Shown here one piece after another: positions 17,084-25,062 of a stretch of DNA of 64,000 nucleotides. The stretch is from contig NZ_UGIA01000001.1 in NCBI RefSeq assembly GCF_900461455.1, positions 1,426,001 to 1,490,000 of the forward strand, given 5' to 3'. Under the pieces are notes generated by a model. That model saw only the letters and a program-made list of their open reading frames with translations. It did no database searches and was not told where the DNA came from. The DNA comes from Helicobacter acinonychis. GTDB taxonomy: Bacteria; Campylobacterota; Campylobacteria; Campylobacterales; Helicobacteraceae. A program made the translations under genes and the position numbers. How positions within the stretch are numbered: position 1 is the stretch's first letter; each line of letters starts with the position of its first letter.

Positions 17084-17527
17084 ATGCTCTCTTTAAAACA
17101 AGATTCTTTTTTATTCTTATGTTTAGGGGTTTTTGGCTTTTACTTTTATAGCCTTTTAAGGGACTTGATGCCTTTTTTACCCCCCATGCTTGGGTTTTTA
17201 TTCTTATTTTATATTAAAAAATACGATCATTTATTGTCAAGTTTGAGCGTGTTTGGTTGCTTGTTTTGGTTTGAAAGCATGCATTTAAAGACTTTAGGCG
17301 TTTTGGCTTTGCTGTTTTTAATCTACCATCAAATCATTTATAAAAACTCGTTAAAGTTTTTTAATGATGGCTTTTTATTCAAATCTTTGCATGTGTTTTT
17401 TATTTATTATCTCTATTTATCGCGCTTTTTTTCGGTATCTTTGAGTTTAGAAACGATAGGTTTTCTCGCTCTTTTTGTGCTCATAGAGGGCGTTTTGTGG
17501 GGTCTGTATGAAAAATATTCGTTATAA
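17084..17527 (+). CDS. Small multispanning membrane protein upstream of mrdA, MreD-like candidate (HP1566-like)
   Basis: A 147-residue, very hydrophobic protein with about five predicted helices and few charges. Examples are FLFLCLGVFGFYFYSLL, LGVLALLFLIYH and IGFLALFVLIEGVLWGLYE. Its end overlaps the mrdA start by 20 bases, so the two are translationally coupled. MreD of the rod complex has about this length, topology and genomic position (directly before mrdA/PBP2 in many bacteria). I know of no MreD annotated in H. pylori although MreB and MreC exist. The MreD identity is inference from topology and position; no MreD signature residue can be confirmed by eye. Confidence 0.8.
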   Translation: MLSLKQDSFLFLCLGVFGFYFYSLLRDLMPFLPPMLGFLFLFYIKKYDHLLSSLSVFGCLFWFESMHLKTLGVLALLFLIYHQIIYKNSLKFFNDGFLFKSLHVFFIYYLYLSRFFSVSLSLETIGFLALFVLIEGVLWGLYEKYSL

Positions 17528-19274
17528 CCTTTTGCTTTTTGGTTTTATGGCGGTTTGGGGGTTACTAGCCTTAAATTTATTCATTTTAAGCGTTAAAAAT
17601 CAAACATATTATGAAAAACTCGCCGAACGAAACATGACCAAAAAAGAATTTCTAATCCCTACAAGGGGCGATATTATAGACAGAAACCATGAATTTTTAG
17701 CCCTTAATGAATTGGTTTTTGGCGTGTTTTTGCCTAGCAGATTGAAGCAAAAAGAGCTTTTGGAAAAAATTGAAATCATCCAAAAATTTTTCCCTAATTT
17801 TTCCAAAGAAACGCTTCTAAACAACTACCAAAAAGAAAATTCACTTTATAACCATAACCTCATTAAAGTGGTTGGTTTCATTCCCTATGCCACCATGCAA
17901 TCCCTTTATACCAAACTCATTCAAACTCAAGGCATTTTTGTGCACCCTTTAGACAAGCGCTACTACCCCAATAATGCTTTAGCTTCTCATGTTTTAGGCT
18001 ATGTAGGAATGGCAAGTTTGCAAGATTTAAAAGACGATGAAGAGAATCAATACAGCCAAATTGTGGGCAAAACGGGCATTGAAAAAGAATATAACAAACT
18101 TTTACAAGGCAAGGTGGGCTATAAAATCATGCAAGTCAATGCTCTCAATCAAGAATTAGCCACTTTAGAAGTCATGCCACCAAGCACCAATAACCACTTG
18201 CAATTAAGTTTAGACAAACGCTTGCAAGAAGAAGCGGACAAGCTCTTTGAGAACAAAAGGGGGGCTATTTTGGTGATGAACGCAGAAAATGGGGAATTGC
18301 TCGTTGCAGGGAGTTACCCTGAATACAATTTGAATGATTTTGTGGGCGGAATCAGCCAAGACAAATGGCAAAAACTTCAAGATGATATTTATAACCCCTT
18401 ACTAAACCGCTTCGCTAACGCTTTGTATCCGCCAGGATCTGTGGTTAAAATGGGCGTGGGCTTGAGTTTTTTAGAAAATCTCAATATCACAGAAAACACC
18501 ACCATACCCACCCCCCCTTTCATTGAAGTGGGTAAGCGCAAATTCAGAGATTGGAAAAAAACAGGGCATGGCAATTCTAATTTGTATAAAGCCATTAGAG
18601 AGTCGGTGGATGTGTATTTTTATAGGTTTGGGCTTGAAATCTCCATAGAAAAACTTTCTAAAACTTTAAGGGAAATGGGCTTTGGGGAAAAAACAGGCGT
18701 TGATTTGCCGAGCGAATTTGTGGGGATTGTGCCGGATAATTTATGGAAACTCAAGCGCTTCAATCAAGACTGGCATGTTGGGGACACGCTCATTACCGCT
18801 ATTGGGCAAGGCTCTTTTTTAACCACGCCCTTACAAGTGCTCGCCTACACGGGACTCATTGCCACAGGCAAACTGGCAACGCCTCATTTTGCTATCAATA
18901 ACAAAACGCCCCTTAAAGATCCCTTGAATAGCTTTCAAAAAAAGAAGCTCCAAGCCTTGCGCGTGGGCATGTATGAAGTGTGTAACCATAAAGACGGCAC
19001 CGCTTATCATTCTACAAGAGGTTCTAAAGTCACTTTAGCGTGCAAAACCGGCACCGCACAAGTCGTAGAGATCGCTCAAAACATCGTCGATCGTATTAAG
19101 GAAAAGGATATGGAATATTTCCATCGATCCCATGCATGGATCACGGCGTTCTTGCCTTATGAAAAACCCAAATACGCTATCACTATTTTAGTAGAGCATG
19201 GGGAAGGAGGGTCAAAACTAGGGAGCTTGTTAGTGAAAATGAGCAACAAACTCTATGAGCTTGGCTATCTTTAA
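17508..19274 (+). CDS. mrdA: Penicillin-binding protein 2, elongation transpeptidase
   Basis: A 588-residue class B PBP: one N-terminal membrane helix (about residues 8-28), a PBP dimer domain (PTRGDIIDRNHEFLALNE, GYVGMASLQDLKDD, GKTGIEKEYNKLLQGK) and a transpeptidase domain. Active-site motifs: S311-V-V-K314 in YPPGSVVKMG, SVD in RESVDVYFYR, and KTG in CKTGTAQV. PBP2 cross-links side-wall peptidoglycan with RodA. The start codon lies inside the upstream MreD-like ORF. It closes the operon. Downstream, convergent metQ begins after a small hairpin. Confidence 0.93.
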   Translation: MKNIRYNLLLFGFMAVWGLLALNLFILSVKNQTYYEKLAERNMTKKEFLIPTRGDIIDRNHEFLALNELVFGVFLPSRLKQKELLEKIEIIQKFFPNFSKETLLNNYQKENSLYNHNLIKVVGFIPYATMQSLYTKLIQTQGIFVHPLDKRYYPNNALASHVLGYVGMASLQDLKDDEENQYSQIVGKTGIEKEYNKLLQGKVGYKIMQVNALNQELATLEVMPPSTNNHLQLSLDKRLQEEADKLFENKRGAILVMNAENGELLVAGSYPEYNLNDFVGGISQDKWQKLQDDIYNPLLNRFANALYPPGSVVKMGVGLSFLENLNITENTTIPTPPFIEVGKRKFRDWKKTGHGNSNLYKAIRESVDVYFYRFGLEISIEKLSKTLREMGFGEKTGVDLPSEFVGIVPDNLWKLKRFNQDWHVGDTLITAIGQGSFLTTPLQVLAYTGLIATGKLATPHFAINNKTPLKDPLNSFQKKKLQALRVGMYEVCNHKDGTAYHSTRGSKVTLACKTGTAQVVEIAQNIVDRIKEKDMEYFHRSHAWITAFLPYEKPKYAITILVEHGEGGSKLGSLLVKMSNKLYELGYL

Positions 19275-19330
19275 CATTTCTATCGCTTGAGGTTGCAAGC
19301 TTTTTATATAGTCAAATTAAAACGGTGCTT

Positions 19331-19348
19331 TTTGTTGAGCCCAACAAA
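19331..19348. terminator. Weak hairpin between convergent mrdA and metQ
   Basis: A 7-bp stem TTTGTTG/CAACAAA with a 4-base loop lies in the 111-base gap between the two convergent genes. Neither side has a clear run of T, so termination is only a guess from position. Confidence 0.3.
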
Positions 19349-19385
19349 CACCACCTGCCTTAAAGATGGGTTTTGCTTAATGGTC

Positions 19386-20192
19386 TTAAAAAGCTGGGAT
19401 AATTGCTCCCTTATAGGTATCCAAAATAAATTTCCTAGTCTTTTCGCTTTGTAAGGCTTGGATCAACGCTTTTATGGCTTCATCTTGTGCGTTATCCTCA
19501 CGAGCGGCTACAAGATTAGCGTAAGGCGAGTCCTTATCTTCTGAAAATAACGCACCGGTGAGATTAGCTTGCAAAGCGTAATTCCCATTGATAATAGCCC
19601 CATCCACATCCCTTAAAACTTTAGGCAACAAGGCAGCTTCCAAAGGCTTGATTTTAATGTTATAAGGATTTTTGACAATATCAAACTCAGTGGCGTATAA
19701 ATTGCTTGGGTCTTTGAGAACGATAAGCCTTTGTTTGTGCAATAAAATCAACGCCCTACCTTGATTACTCGGATCATTAGGCACAGCAATCACCGAGTCT
19801 TTTTTAAGGTTTTTAATGTCCGTAATTTTTTGAGAATAAAATCTTAAAGGCTCCACATGGACATTGGCTAAACCAATAAGGTGCATTTTTCTATCCAAAT
19901 TAAACCTATCCAAATAAGGGCGGTGTTGGAAAAAATTTGCGTCTATAGAGCCATCATTGAGCGCTAAATTAGGCAATACATAATCGGTAAAAGGCACGAT
20001 CACCAAATCAATTCCTTGCTCTTTTAAATCCCCTACTACAGATTGCAAGATTTGAGCATGCGGAACAGGGGTAGCGCCTACTTTAAGCTCACGAGTGATC
20101 TCATTTTTTTTCTTGTGGTGTTTGGCGTCTAAGAGGTTAAAAAAACTTAAAATAATAGCCGTTACGCAAGTAATACGCTTGAATATATTCAT
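19386..20192 (-). CDS. metQ: Methionine ABC transporter substrate-binding protein MetQ
   Basis: A 268-residue NlpA/MetQ-family binding protein. Matching segments are LKVGATPVPHAQILQSV, NLALNDGSIDANFFQHRPYLDRF, VAVPNDPSNQGRALILL and INGNYALQANL. The N-terminus is a signal peptide ending near LLDA, without a lipobox cysteine at the cleavage site, so it looks like a soluble periplasmic protein rather than the usual lipoprotein. It is the probable partner of MetNI at 9.3-10.9 kb, which lies 8.4 kb away. A ribosome site (AAAGGG) precedes the start. Confidence 0.88.
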   Translation of the reverse strand: MNIFKRITCVTAIILSFFNLLDAKHHKKKNEITRELKVGATPVPHAQILQSVVGDLKEQGIDLVIVPFTDYVLPNLALNDGSIDANFFQHRPYLDRFNLDRKMHLIGLANVHVEPLRFYSQKITDIKNLKKDSVIAVPNDPSNQGRALILLHKQRLIVLKDPSNLYATEFDIVKNPYNIKIKPLEAALLPKVLRDVDGAIINGNYALQANLTGALFSEDKDSPYANLVAAREDNAQDEAIKALIQALQSEKTRKFILDTYKGAIIPAF

Positions 20193-20289
20193 AAAAACCC
20201 TTTATTAAAAAATTAATCAAAAGTTATAAAAAGATAAAACGATACGAAAATTTTGGAAACTAGCAAAGAATAAAAAGAAAAGGATTCAA

Positions 20290-20314
20290 CCAAGAACAAT
20301 AAAATTCTTCTTGG
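20290..20314 (-). terminator. Stem-loop downstream of tsaA
   Basis: A 7-bp stem CCAAGAA/TTCTTGG with an 11-base loop lies 18 bases past the tsaA stop. On the minus strand it is followed by TTGAATCCTTTT, an imperfect T-run, so it may end tsaA transcripts. Confidence 0.4.
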
Positions 20315-20331
20315 CTAAAAGAGTTAAGTTA

Positions 20332-20928
20332 TTAAAGCTTAACAGAATTTTCTTTAAGATATTCTGCAACACCTTTATGGGTAGGTTTCATACCTTTATC
20401 ACCTTTTCTCCAACCTGCTGGGCACACTTCACCATGTTCTTCAAAGTGTAAGAGAGCATCTACCATGCGAAGCATTTCATCGGCATTCCTACCTAATGGT
20501 AAGTCATTGATCACGGCATGCCTTACTTTCATGTTTTTGTCAATCAAAAAAGCTCCTCTCAAAGCGATCGCCTCTTCAAACAACACATCATAGTCTCTAG
20601 AAATGCTTTTAGTAATATCAGCCACCATAGGGAAAGACACTTGACCAATACCGCCTTTTTCTACAGGGGTGTTTTTCCATGCAAAATGCACTTGCTCGCT
20701 ATCAATAGACACACCAATGACATTAAAGCCTTTTTCTTGGAAGTCTTTCACTCTTTTGTCAAACGCAATGATTTCTGTAGGGCACACAAAAGTAAAATCT
20801 TTTGGCCAAAAGAAAAGGATCGCACCACTCTTACCCAAATTTTTAGAAAGTTCAAAGTGCTCATCAACCTCATTGTTTCCTAAAACAGCGGGTGCTTTAA
20901 AATCGGGGGCAAGTTTTGTAACTAACAT
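20332..20928 (-). CDS. tsaA: Alkyl hydroperoxide reductase, 2-Cys peroxiredoxin
   Basis: A 198-residue typical 2-Cys peroxiredoxin. The peroxidatic cysteine is C49 in DFTFVCPTEI and the resolving cysteine lies in GEVCPAGWRKG near residue 169. The C-terminal YLKENSVKL tail is as in AhpC/TsaA. It reduces hydrogen and organic peroxides using thioredoxin and is one of the most abundant H. pylori proteins. The strong ribosome site (TTAAGGAG) and a 234-base upstream region shared with divergent ceuE fit high expression. Also called ahpC. Confidence 0.95.
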   Translation of the reverse strand: MLVTKLAPDFKAPAVLGNNEVDEHFELSKNLGKSGAILFFWPKDFTFVCPTEIIAFDKRVKDFQEKGFNVIGVSIDSEQVHFAWKNTPVEKGGIGQVSFPMVADITKSISRDYDVLFEEAIALRGAFLIDKNMKVRHAVINDLPLGRNADEMLRMVDALLHFEEHGEVCPAGWRKGDKGMKPTHKGVAEYLKENSVKL

Positions 20929-21120
20929 ACTGTAACTCCTTAAGTGTTTAAAAAATTTCGTTAAATCTAAACAGATTTAATTTGACTGTTTTCCACTTCC
21001 CTTGCGGAAACATATAGGGAGTATATTCTTAAAAAGTTAATGAAAAAATATTTTTTTTAACATTTTAGGATTTTGTGAAAAATAGTTTCATTTTTACTGC
21101 TTTTATTTCCTTTATAGTGT

Positions 21121-21126
21121 TATAAT
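21121..21126 (+). promoter_or_regulatory. -10 box TATAAT of ceuE
   Basis: An extended TGTTATAAT lies 37 bases before ceuE in an AT-rich gap. Iron or nickel regulation of this gene is plausible from the family, but I do not see a convincing Fur or NikR operator by eye. Confidence 0.6.
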
Positions 21127-21162
21127 CATTTCATAAAATCACACTCACACGAAAGGATTGTT

Positions 21163-22158
21163 ATGTTTAGTTTGAAAAAAGCCTTAATTTCTTGTTCTTT
21201 AGGTGCGCTTCTTGTTTCATCATTATTGGGCGTGGCTAACGCTAAAGAAATGAAAGTCAAAGATTATTTTGGGGAGCAAACCATACAGCTTCCTATTTCT
21301 AAAATCGTTTATTTGGGTAGTTACGCAGAAGTGCCTGCTATGCTGAATATTTGGGATAGGGTTGTAGGTATTTCGGATTACGCTTTTAAATCTGATATCG
21401 TTAAAGCCACTCTCAAAGATGAAGATCGCAAACGCATTAAAGTGATGAGTAGCGATCATGTGGCGGCATTGAATGTGGAGCTTTTAAAAAAGATTAGCCC
21501 CAATGTGGTCGTAACCTTTGTGGGTAACCCAAAAGCGGTAGAGCATGCGAAACAATTTGGGATTTCAATCCTTTCTTTCCAAGAAAAGAGCATTAAAGAA
21601 GCCATGCAATCTATTGAAACGCAAGCCAAAATCTTAGAGATTGACGCTTCTAAAAAATTCGCCAAAATGCAAGAAACTTTGGACTTTATTGCTGAGCGTT
21701 TGAAGAATGTCAAAAAGAAAAAGGGCGTGGAATTTTTTGACAAACCCAATAAAGTTAGCGGCCATAAAGCCTTGGATACGGATCTTTTAGAAAAAGGGGG
21801 CGTGGATAATCTTGGCTCTAAATATGTCAAGTATGGGCGCGCTGAAATCAATATAGAAAAGATTATTAAAGAAAACCCTGAAATCATTTTCATCTGGTGG
21901 ATAAGCACGCTTAATGCTGAAGATATTCTAAATAACCCCAAATTCGCTACCATCAAAGCTGTCAAAAACAAGCAAGTTTATAAACTCCCCACAATGGATA
22001 TTGGTGGGCCAAGAGCCCCACTCATTAGCTTGTTTATCGCTTTAAAAGCCCACCCTGAAGCGTTTAAAGGCGTGGATATTAATGCAATGATCAAAGATTA
22101 CTATAAAGTGGTTTTTGGTTTGAATGATGCAGAAATTGAACCCTTTTTGTGGCATTAA
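21163..22158 (+). CDS. ceuE: Periplasmic metal/siderophore-binding protein CeuE
   Basis: A 331-residue substrate-binding protein of the iron-siderophore/vitamin B12 type. It has a signal peptide (residues about 1-27, ending GVANA) and no lipobox. Key segments: TIQLPISKIVYLGSYAEVPAMLNIWDRV, LKKISPNVVVTF, and a C-terminal domain including IFIWWIS and the FGLNDAEIEPFLWH end. In H. pylori CeuE homologues have been linked to nickel-histidine as well as iron-siderophore uptake. I remember two tandem paralogues in strain 26695 (HP1561/HP1562); only one is present here, and its flank goes straight to ftsW. Confidence 0.88.
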   Translation: MFSLKKALISCSLGALLVSSLLGVANAKEMKVKDYFGEQTIQLPISKIVYLGSYAEVPAMLNIWDRVVGISDYAFKSDIVKATLKDEDRKRIKVMSSDHVAALNVELLKKISPNVVVTFVGNPKAVEHAKQFGISILSFQEKSIKEAMQSIETQAKILEIDASKKFAKMQETLDFIAERLKNVKKKKGVEFFDKPNKVSGHKALDTDLLEKGGVDNLGSKYVKYGRAEINIEKIIKENPEIIFIWWISTLNAEDILNNPKFATIKAVKNKQVYKLPTMDIGGPRAPLISLFIALKAHPEAFKGVDINAMIKDYYKVVFGLNDAEIEPFLWH

Positions 22159-22163
22159 TTTTT

Positions 22164-22191
22164 AAAAAAGAGCTAATATTTTTTAGCTCTT
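22164..22191 (-). terminator. Rho-independent terminator of ftsW
   Basis: A 9-bp stem (AAGAGCTAA/TTAGCTCTT) is followed on the minus strand by a T-run (CTCTTTTTTAAAA). The stem overlaps the ftsW stop codon. It lies in the 24-base gap between convergent ceuE and ftsW, so it may also slow readthrough from ceuE. Confidence 0.75.
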
Positions 22192-23349
22192 GGTGTATCG
22201 CGCTAGGCTTAAAACCATCCCTATGGCGATACAATTCGCTAAAAGCGAACTCCCTCCATAGCTTAAAAACGGCACCGCAAGACCTTTAACCGGAAAGATT
22301 CCGCCCACCCCAAAAGCATTAATCACCAAAGAAAACCCTAAAAGTAGTGCCACGCCCACGCAAAACAACGCGTATTTTGGCTCTTTCAAGCGATTGGCGA
22401 TCCTAAAAATCAAAACCATCAAAATAGAAAACAAAATAAAACAAATGCATAACCCTAAAAACCCCCATTCTTCAGCGATCCCAGCTAAAACCATATCCGT
22501 ATGCACTTCGCTTAAAAACCCAAGCTTGATTTGCCCTAGCCCAAGCCCTTGACCCAATAGCCCCCCATTATGCATGGCATTGCCCGCATGAAAGATTTGA
22601 TAAGATTCGGGCAAATCGCTCATTTTAAGAGCGTTAGCCAATTTATCCGGCAAAAGCGTGAAAAGCGAATTTTGCAAATTGGACCACCATAATTTTAGGC
22701 GTAAAATCCTATGAGCGCTCGTAACAATCGCTAAAACGCTAATTGCAAACGCCCCTGAAACAATCAAACCAACCAAATGCGTGCTCCCCCCAGAAAAGAC
22801 TAACAACACGACTAAAACCGCCCCTAAAAGAACGATCTGCCCCAAATCATTTTGCAAAACCCCCACCCCAAGCGCTAATGCCATAAACACAAACGAATAA
22901 GGCACAAAAGTGATGAGCTCTTCTTTAACATTGATCCTTTTTTTGGCTACAAAGGTGCGAGACAAACTCCATGCAAGAAAAAAGGTAAAACCAATCTTTA
23001 AAAACTCCAAAGGCGCTAGAGAGAAAAACCCCAAACGGATCCAGCGCTTCGCTCCCCCTGCACTACTAGAAAGGCTTTCAGGCAAAATAGGCATGGCAAC
23101 GATGAGTAATGGTGGGATAAAAAGGAGCGAAAACCCTAAAGGGCTAAACCATTTTTTAGGATCGACCCTAGACAACCCCCACATGACAACAATCCCCATG
23201 ATTGCGCTTATAAGCTGGCGTATAAAAAAATGGAATTCCCCATAGTGATACAACACTACTGTGGTGTAAGTTGAGAGCGAATAGCTCATCAATACCCCTA
23301 AAAAAATCAATAGCGAAGTGCAAAAAAACAGGCTTTTCTCTGTAGTCAT
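22183..23349 (-). CDS. ftsW: FtsW/RodA-family peptidoglycan glycosyltransferase (FtsW)
   Basis: A 388-residue SEDS protein with about ten membrane helices. Family motifs: the SSSAGGAKRWIRLGFFSLAP block, LQNDLGQIVLLGAV, the long extracytoplasmic loop with PESYQIFHAGNAMHNGGLLGQGLG, TDMVLAGIAEEWGF and the C-terminal GIFPVKGLAVPFLSYGGSS. SEDS proteins polymerise glycan strands with a class B PBP. FtsW is chosen over RodA because ftsI is close by and because I recall the rodA copy of H. pylori elsewhere. The distinction is not certain from sequence alone. Confidence 0.88.
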   Translation of the reverse strand: MTTEKSLFFCTSLLIFLGVLMSYSLSTYTTVVLYHYGEFHFFIRQLISAIMGIVVMWGLSRVDPKKWFSPLGFSLLFIPPLLIVAMPILPESLSSSAGGAKRWIRLGFFSLAPLEFLKIGFTFFLAWSLSRTFVAKKRINVKEELITFVPYSFVFMALALGVGVLQNDLGQIVLLGAVLVVLLVFSGGSTHLVGLIVSGAFAISVLAIVTSAHRILRLKLWWSNLQNSLFTLLPDKLANALKMSDLPESYQIFHAGNAMHNGGLLGQGLGLGQIKLGFLSEVHTDMVLAGIAEEWGFLGLCICFILFSILMVLIFRIANRLKEPKYALFCVGVALLLGFSLVINAFGVGGIFPVKGLAVPFLSYGGSSLLANCIAIGMVLSLARYTKS

Positions 23350-23413
23350 TAGGATTTCCTTATTTTAGGTTTAAATGGGTGTTATCTTAAGGTATTTTAG
23401 AGGTATTTTACAC

Positions 23414-23419
23414 TATAAT
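23414..23419 (+). promoter_or_regulatory. Possible housekeeping -10 box upstream of flgB
   Basis: CACTATAAT lies 130 bases before flgB. It could give a basal transcript in addition to the sigma-54 promoter closer to the gene. Confidence 0.35.
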
Positions 23420-23489
23420 GGGTGCAAATTGGCTTATCGCTAAGGCTTGATTTTAATCAATTGCACTCTTTAGGGGCAATAAGCGAGTT

Positions 23490-23507
23490 TTGGAATAATT
23501 TTTGCAT
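23490..23507 (+). promoter_or_regulatory. Sigma-54 promoter of flgB-flgC-fliE
   Basis: The sequence TTGGAATAATTTTTGCA has the diagnostic GG-N10-GC spacing (GG at 23492-23493, GC at 23504-23505). Transcription would start about 12 bases after the GC, near 23517. That is upstream of the ATG at 23547 and downstream of the earlier in-frame start codon at 23502. RpoN control of basal-body and hook genes is established in H. pylori. Confidence 0.75.
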
Positions 23508-23546
23508 ATTCAAGAGTCTAAAGGGTTTAAAAAAAAGGGTTTTTAT

Positions 23547-23969
23547 ATGGATTTTTCTAAAGCGTTTGGATTGGTTTATAGAGCACTAGATTATAGGGCT
23601 TTAAGGCAAGATATGATCGCTTCTAACATCGCCAATGTGGATACCCCTTTTTACAGACCAAAGGATTTGGATTTTGAAAGCGTTTTAGCGAAGAAAAAAG
23701 CAGAAATTTTTGAAAACCAATCTAGTAAGATTTTGCCTTTAGCCCACACTAACCCCAAGCATTTAGACTTTGAAAATAATGCAAATGATGGGGCAAGCCT
23801 TTTTTTTAGAGATGGGCATTTGGCTAAAAATGATGGCAACAGCGTGGATTTAGACATTGAAACGAGCGAGATGGGTAAAAATTCTACCATGTATTTGGCC
23901 TTGAGTTCAGCCTTAAAAAAGTATCGAGGTATCGTGAATTACGCCATTGACTCTAGTAAGAATTTATAG
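23547..23969 (+). CDS. flgB: Flagellar proximal rod protein FlgB
   Basis: A 140-residue rod protein starting MDFSKAFGLVYRALDY. It contains the N-terminal rod/hook motif ALRQDMIASNIANVDTPFYRPKDLDFE and a C-terminal heptad-like segment (NSTMYLALSSALKKYRGIVNYAI) that assembles with the partner rod proteins. The start at 23547 has a ribosome site (AAAGGG) and lies after the predicted sigma-54 transcription start. A longer frame from 23502 would begin inside the promoter. First gene of flgB-flgC-fliE. Confidence 0.92.
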   Translation: MDFSKAFGLVYRALDYRALRQDMIASNIANVDTPFYRPKDLDFESVLAKKKAEIFENQSSKILPLAHTNPKHLDFENNANDGASLFFRDGHLAKNDGNSVDLDIETSEMGKNSTMYLALSSALKKYRGIVNYAIDSSKNL

Positions 23970-23982
23970 TTAAGGGAAAAGC

Positions 23983-24468
23983 ATGTTTTTATCTTCTTTT
24001 GATATTAGTGGTTATGGCTTGTCTGCTCAACGCTTGAGAGCTAATTTGATTTCTTCTAATATCGCTAACGCTAACACCACGCGCACGAGCGAAGGAGGTC
24101 CTTATAGGAGGCAAGAAGCGGTGTTTAAGGCTTTTGATTTCAATGAAGTTTTGAATCAAAAAATCGCTCAAAACAACCAAATTATCCCCTATGAAGACCC
24201 CTTAGATGAAGGCGATGATAACCCCTTAATCCCTATCACAAGCGTGGTTGTGGATAAGATTGTGCGCGATGATAGCGAGCCTTTGATGAAATACGACCCA
24301 AGCCACCCTGACGCTAACGCACAAGGCTATGTGGCTTACCCCAATGTGAACGCGGTGGTTGAAATGGCGGACTTAGTGGAAGCAACGAGAGCCTATCAGG
24401 CTAATGTTGCCGCCTTTCAAAGCGCTAAAAACATGGCACAAAATGCAATCGGCATGTTACAAACATGA
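23983..24468 (+). CDS. flgC: Flagellar proximal rod protein FlgC
   Basis: A 161-residue rod protein. The N-terminal motif GYGLSAQRLRANLISSNIANANTTRTSEGGPYRR and the C-terminal PNVNAVVEMADLVEATRAYQANVAAFQSAKNM are the classical FlgC signatures. A ribosome site (AAGGGAAAAGC) precedes the ATG, 13 bases after flgB. It is transcribed with flgB from the sigma-54 promoter. Confidence 0.95.
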   Translation: MFLSSFDISGYGLSAQRLRANLISSNIANANTTRTSEGGPYRRQEAVFKAFDFNEVLNQKIAQNNQIIPYEDPLDEGDDNPLIPITSVVVDKIVRDDSEPLMKYDPSHPDANAQGYVAYPNVNAVVEMADLVEATRAYQANVAAFQSAKNMAQNAIGMLQT

Positions 24469-24575
24469 ATGATTTAGAGCAATTTAGGTAGCATTAGCCA
24501 AAGATTAGTAGAATACAAAAATGAATAAAATATTTGATAAAGTTAAATTTTTAAAAAAGAGCTTAAGGAGGTTCT

Positions 24576-24905
24576 ATGCAAGCCATACACAATGATAAAA
24601 GCTTATTGAGTCCTTTCTCTGAGCTTAACACAGACAATAGGACTCAAAGAGAAGAATCAGGTAGCACCTTTAAAGAACAAAAAGGTGGGGAGTTTTCTAA
24701 ACTCTTAAAACAATCCATCAGTGAGCTTAACAACACTCAAGAGCAATCTGATAAAGCTTTAGCAGACATGGCGACAGGGCAAATCAAAGATTTGCACCAA
24801 GCAGCTATCGCCATAGGGAAGGCTGAAACGAGCATGAAGCTCATGCTTGAGGTGCGTAACAAAGCTATTAGTGCTTACAAAGAGCTTTTAAGAACGCAGA
24901 TCTAA
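24576..24905 (+). CDS. fliE: Flagellar hook-basal body adaptor FliE
   Basis: A 109-residue protein that joins the MS ring to the rod. The C-terminal half is diagnostic: FSKLLKQSISELNNTQEQSDKALADMATGQ, then QAAIAIGKAETSMKLMLEVRNKAISAYKELLRTQI. The N-terminal 35 residues are polar. It has an excellent ribosome site (TTAAGGAGG, about 8 bases before the ATG). A gap of 107 bases follows flgC, yet the three-gene order is the conserved one. A terminator follows. Confidence 0.94.
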   Translation: MQAIHNDKSLLSPFSELNTDNRTQREESGSTFKEQKGGEFSKLLKQSISELNNTQEQSDKALADMATGQIKDLHQAAIAIGKAETSMKLMLEVRNKAISAYKELLRTQI

Positions 24906-24930
24906 TCTCTCAAGTAGCGTTTTTTAAAAT

Positions 24931-24970
24931 GATCGCTTGGTCTTTTTCTTTGGAAGAGCGATCTTTTTTT
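24931..24970 (+). terminator. Rho-independent terminator after fliE
   Basis: A stem GATCGCT/AGCGATC with a 19-base loop is directly followed by seven T residues. It closes the flgB-flgC-fliE unit, so ftsI downstream needs its own promoter. Confidence 0.75.
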
Positions 24971-25062
24971 GCTACACCCAATTTTAATGGATCTTGTCAT
25001 CAAAATTCACACTCCCATGCGTTGTGAAACTCCAACGCCACGCCATTTCTAAGTAAGCACTC

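Noticed and set aside
20929-21162. Fur or NikR operator between tsaA and ceuE
   Set aside because: The region is AT-rich and regulation is likely from the literature on these genes, but no sequence close enough to a consensus operator could be picked out by eye.
21456-21971. 171-codon ORF antisense to ceuE
   Set aside because: Serine/leucine-rich shadow of the ceuE frame, without ribosome site.
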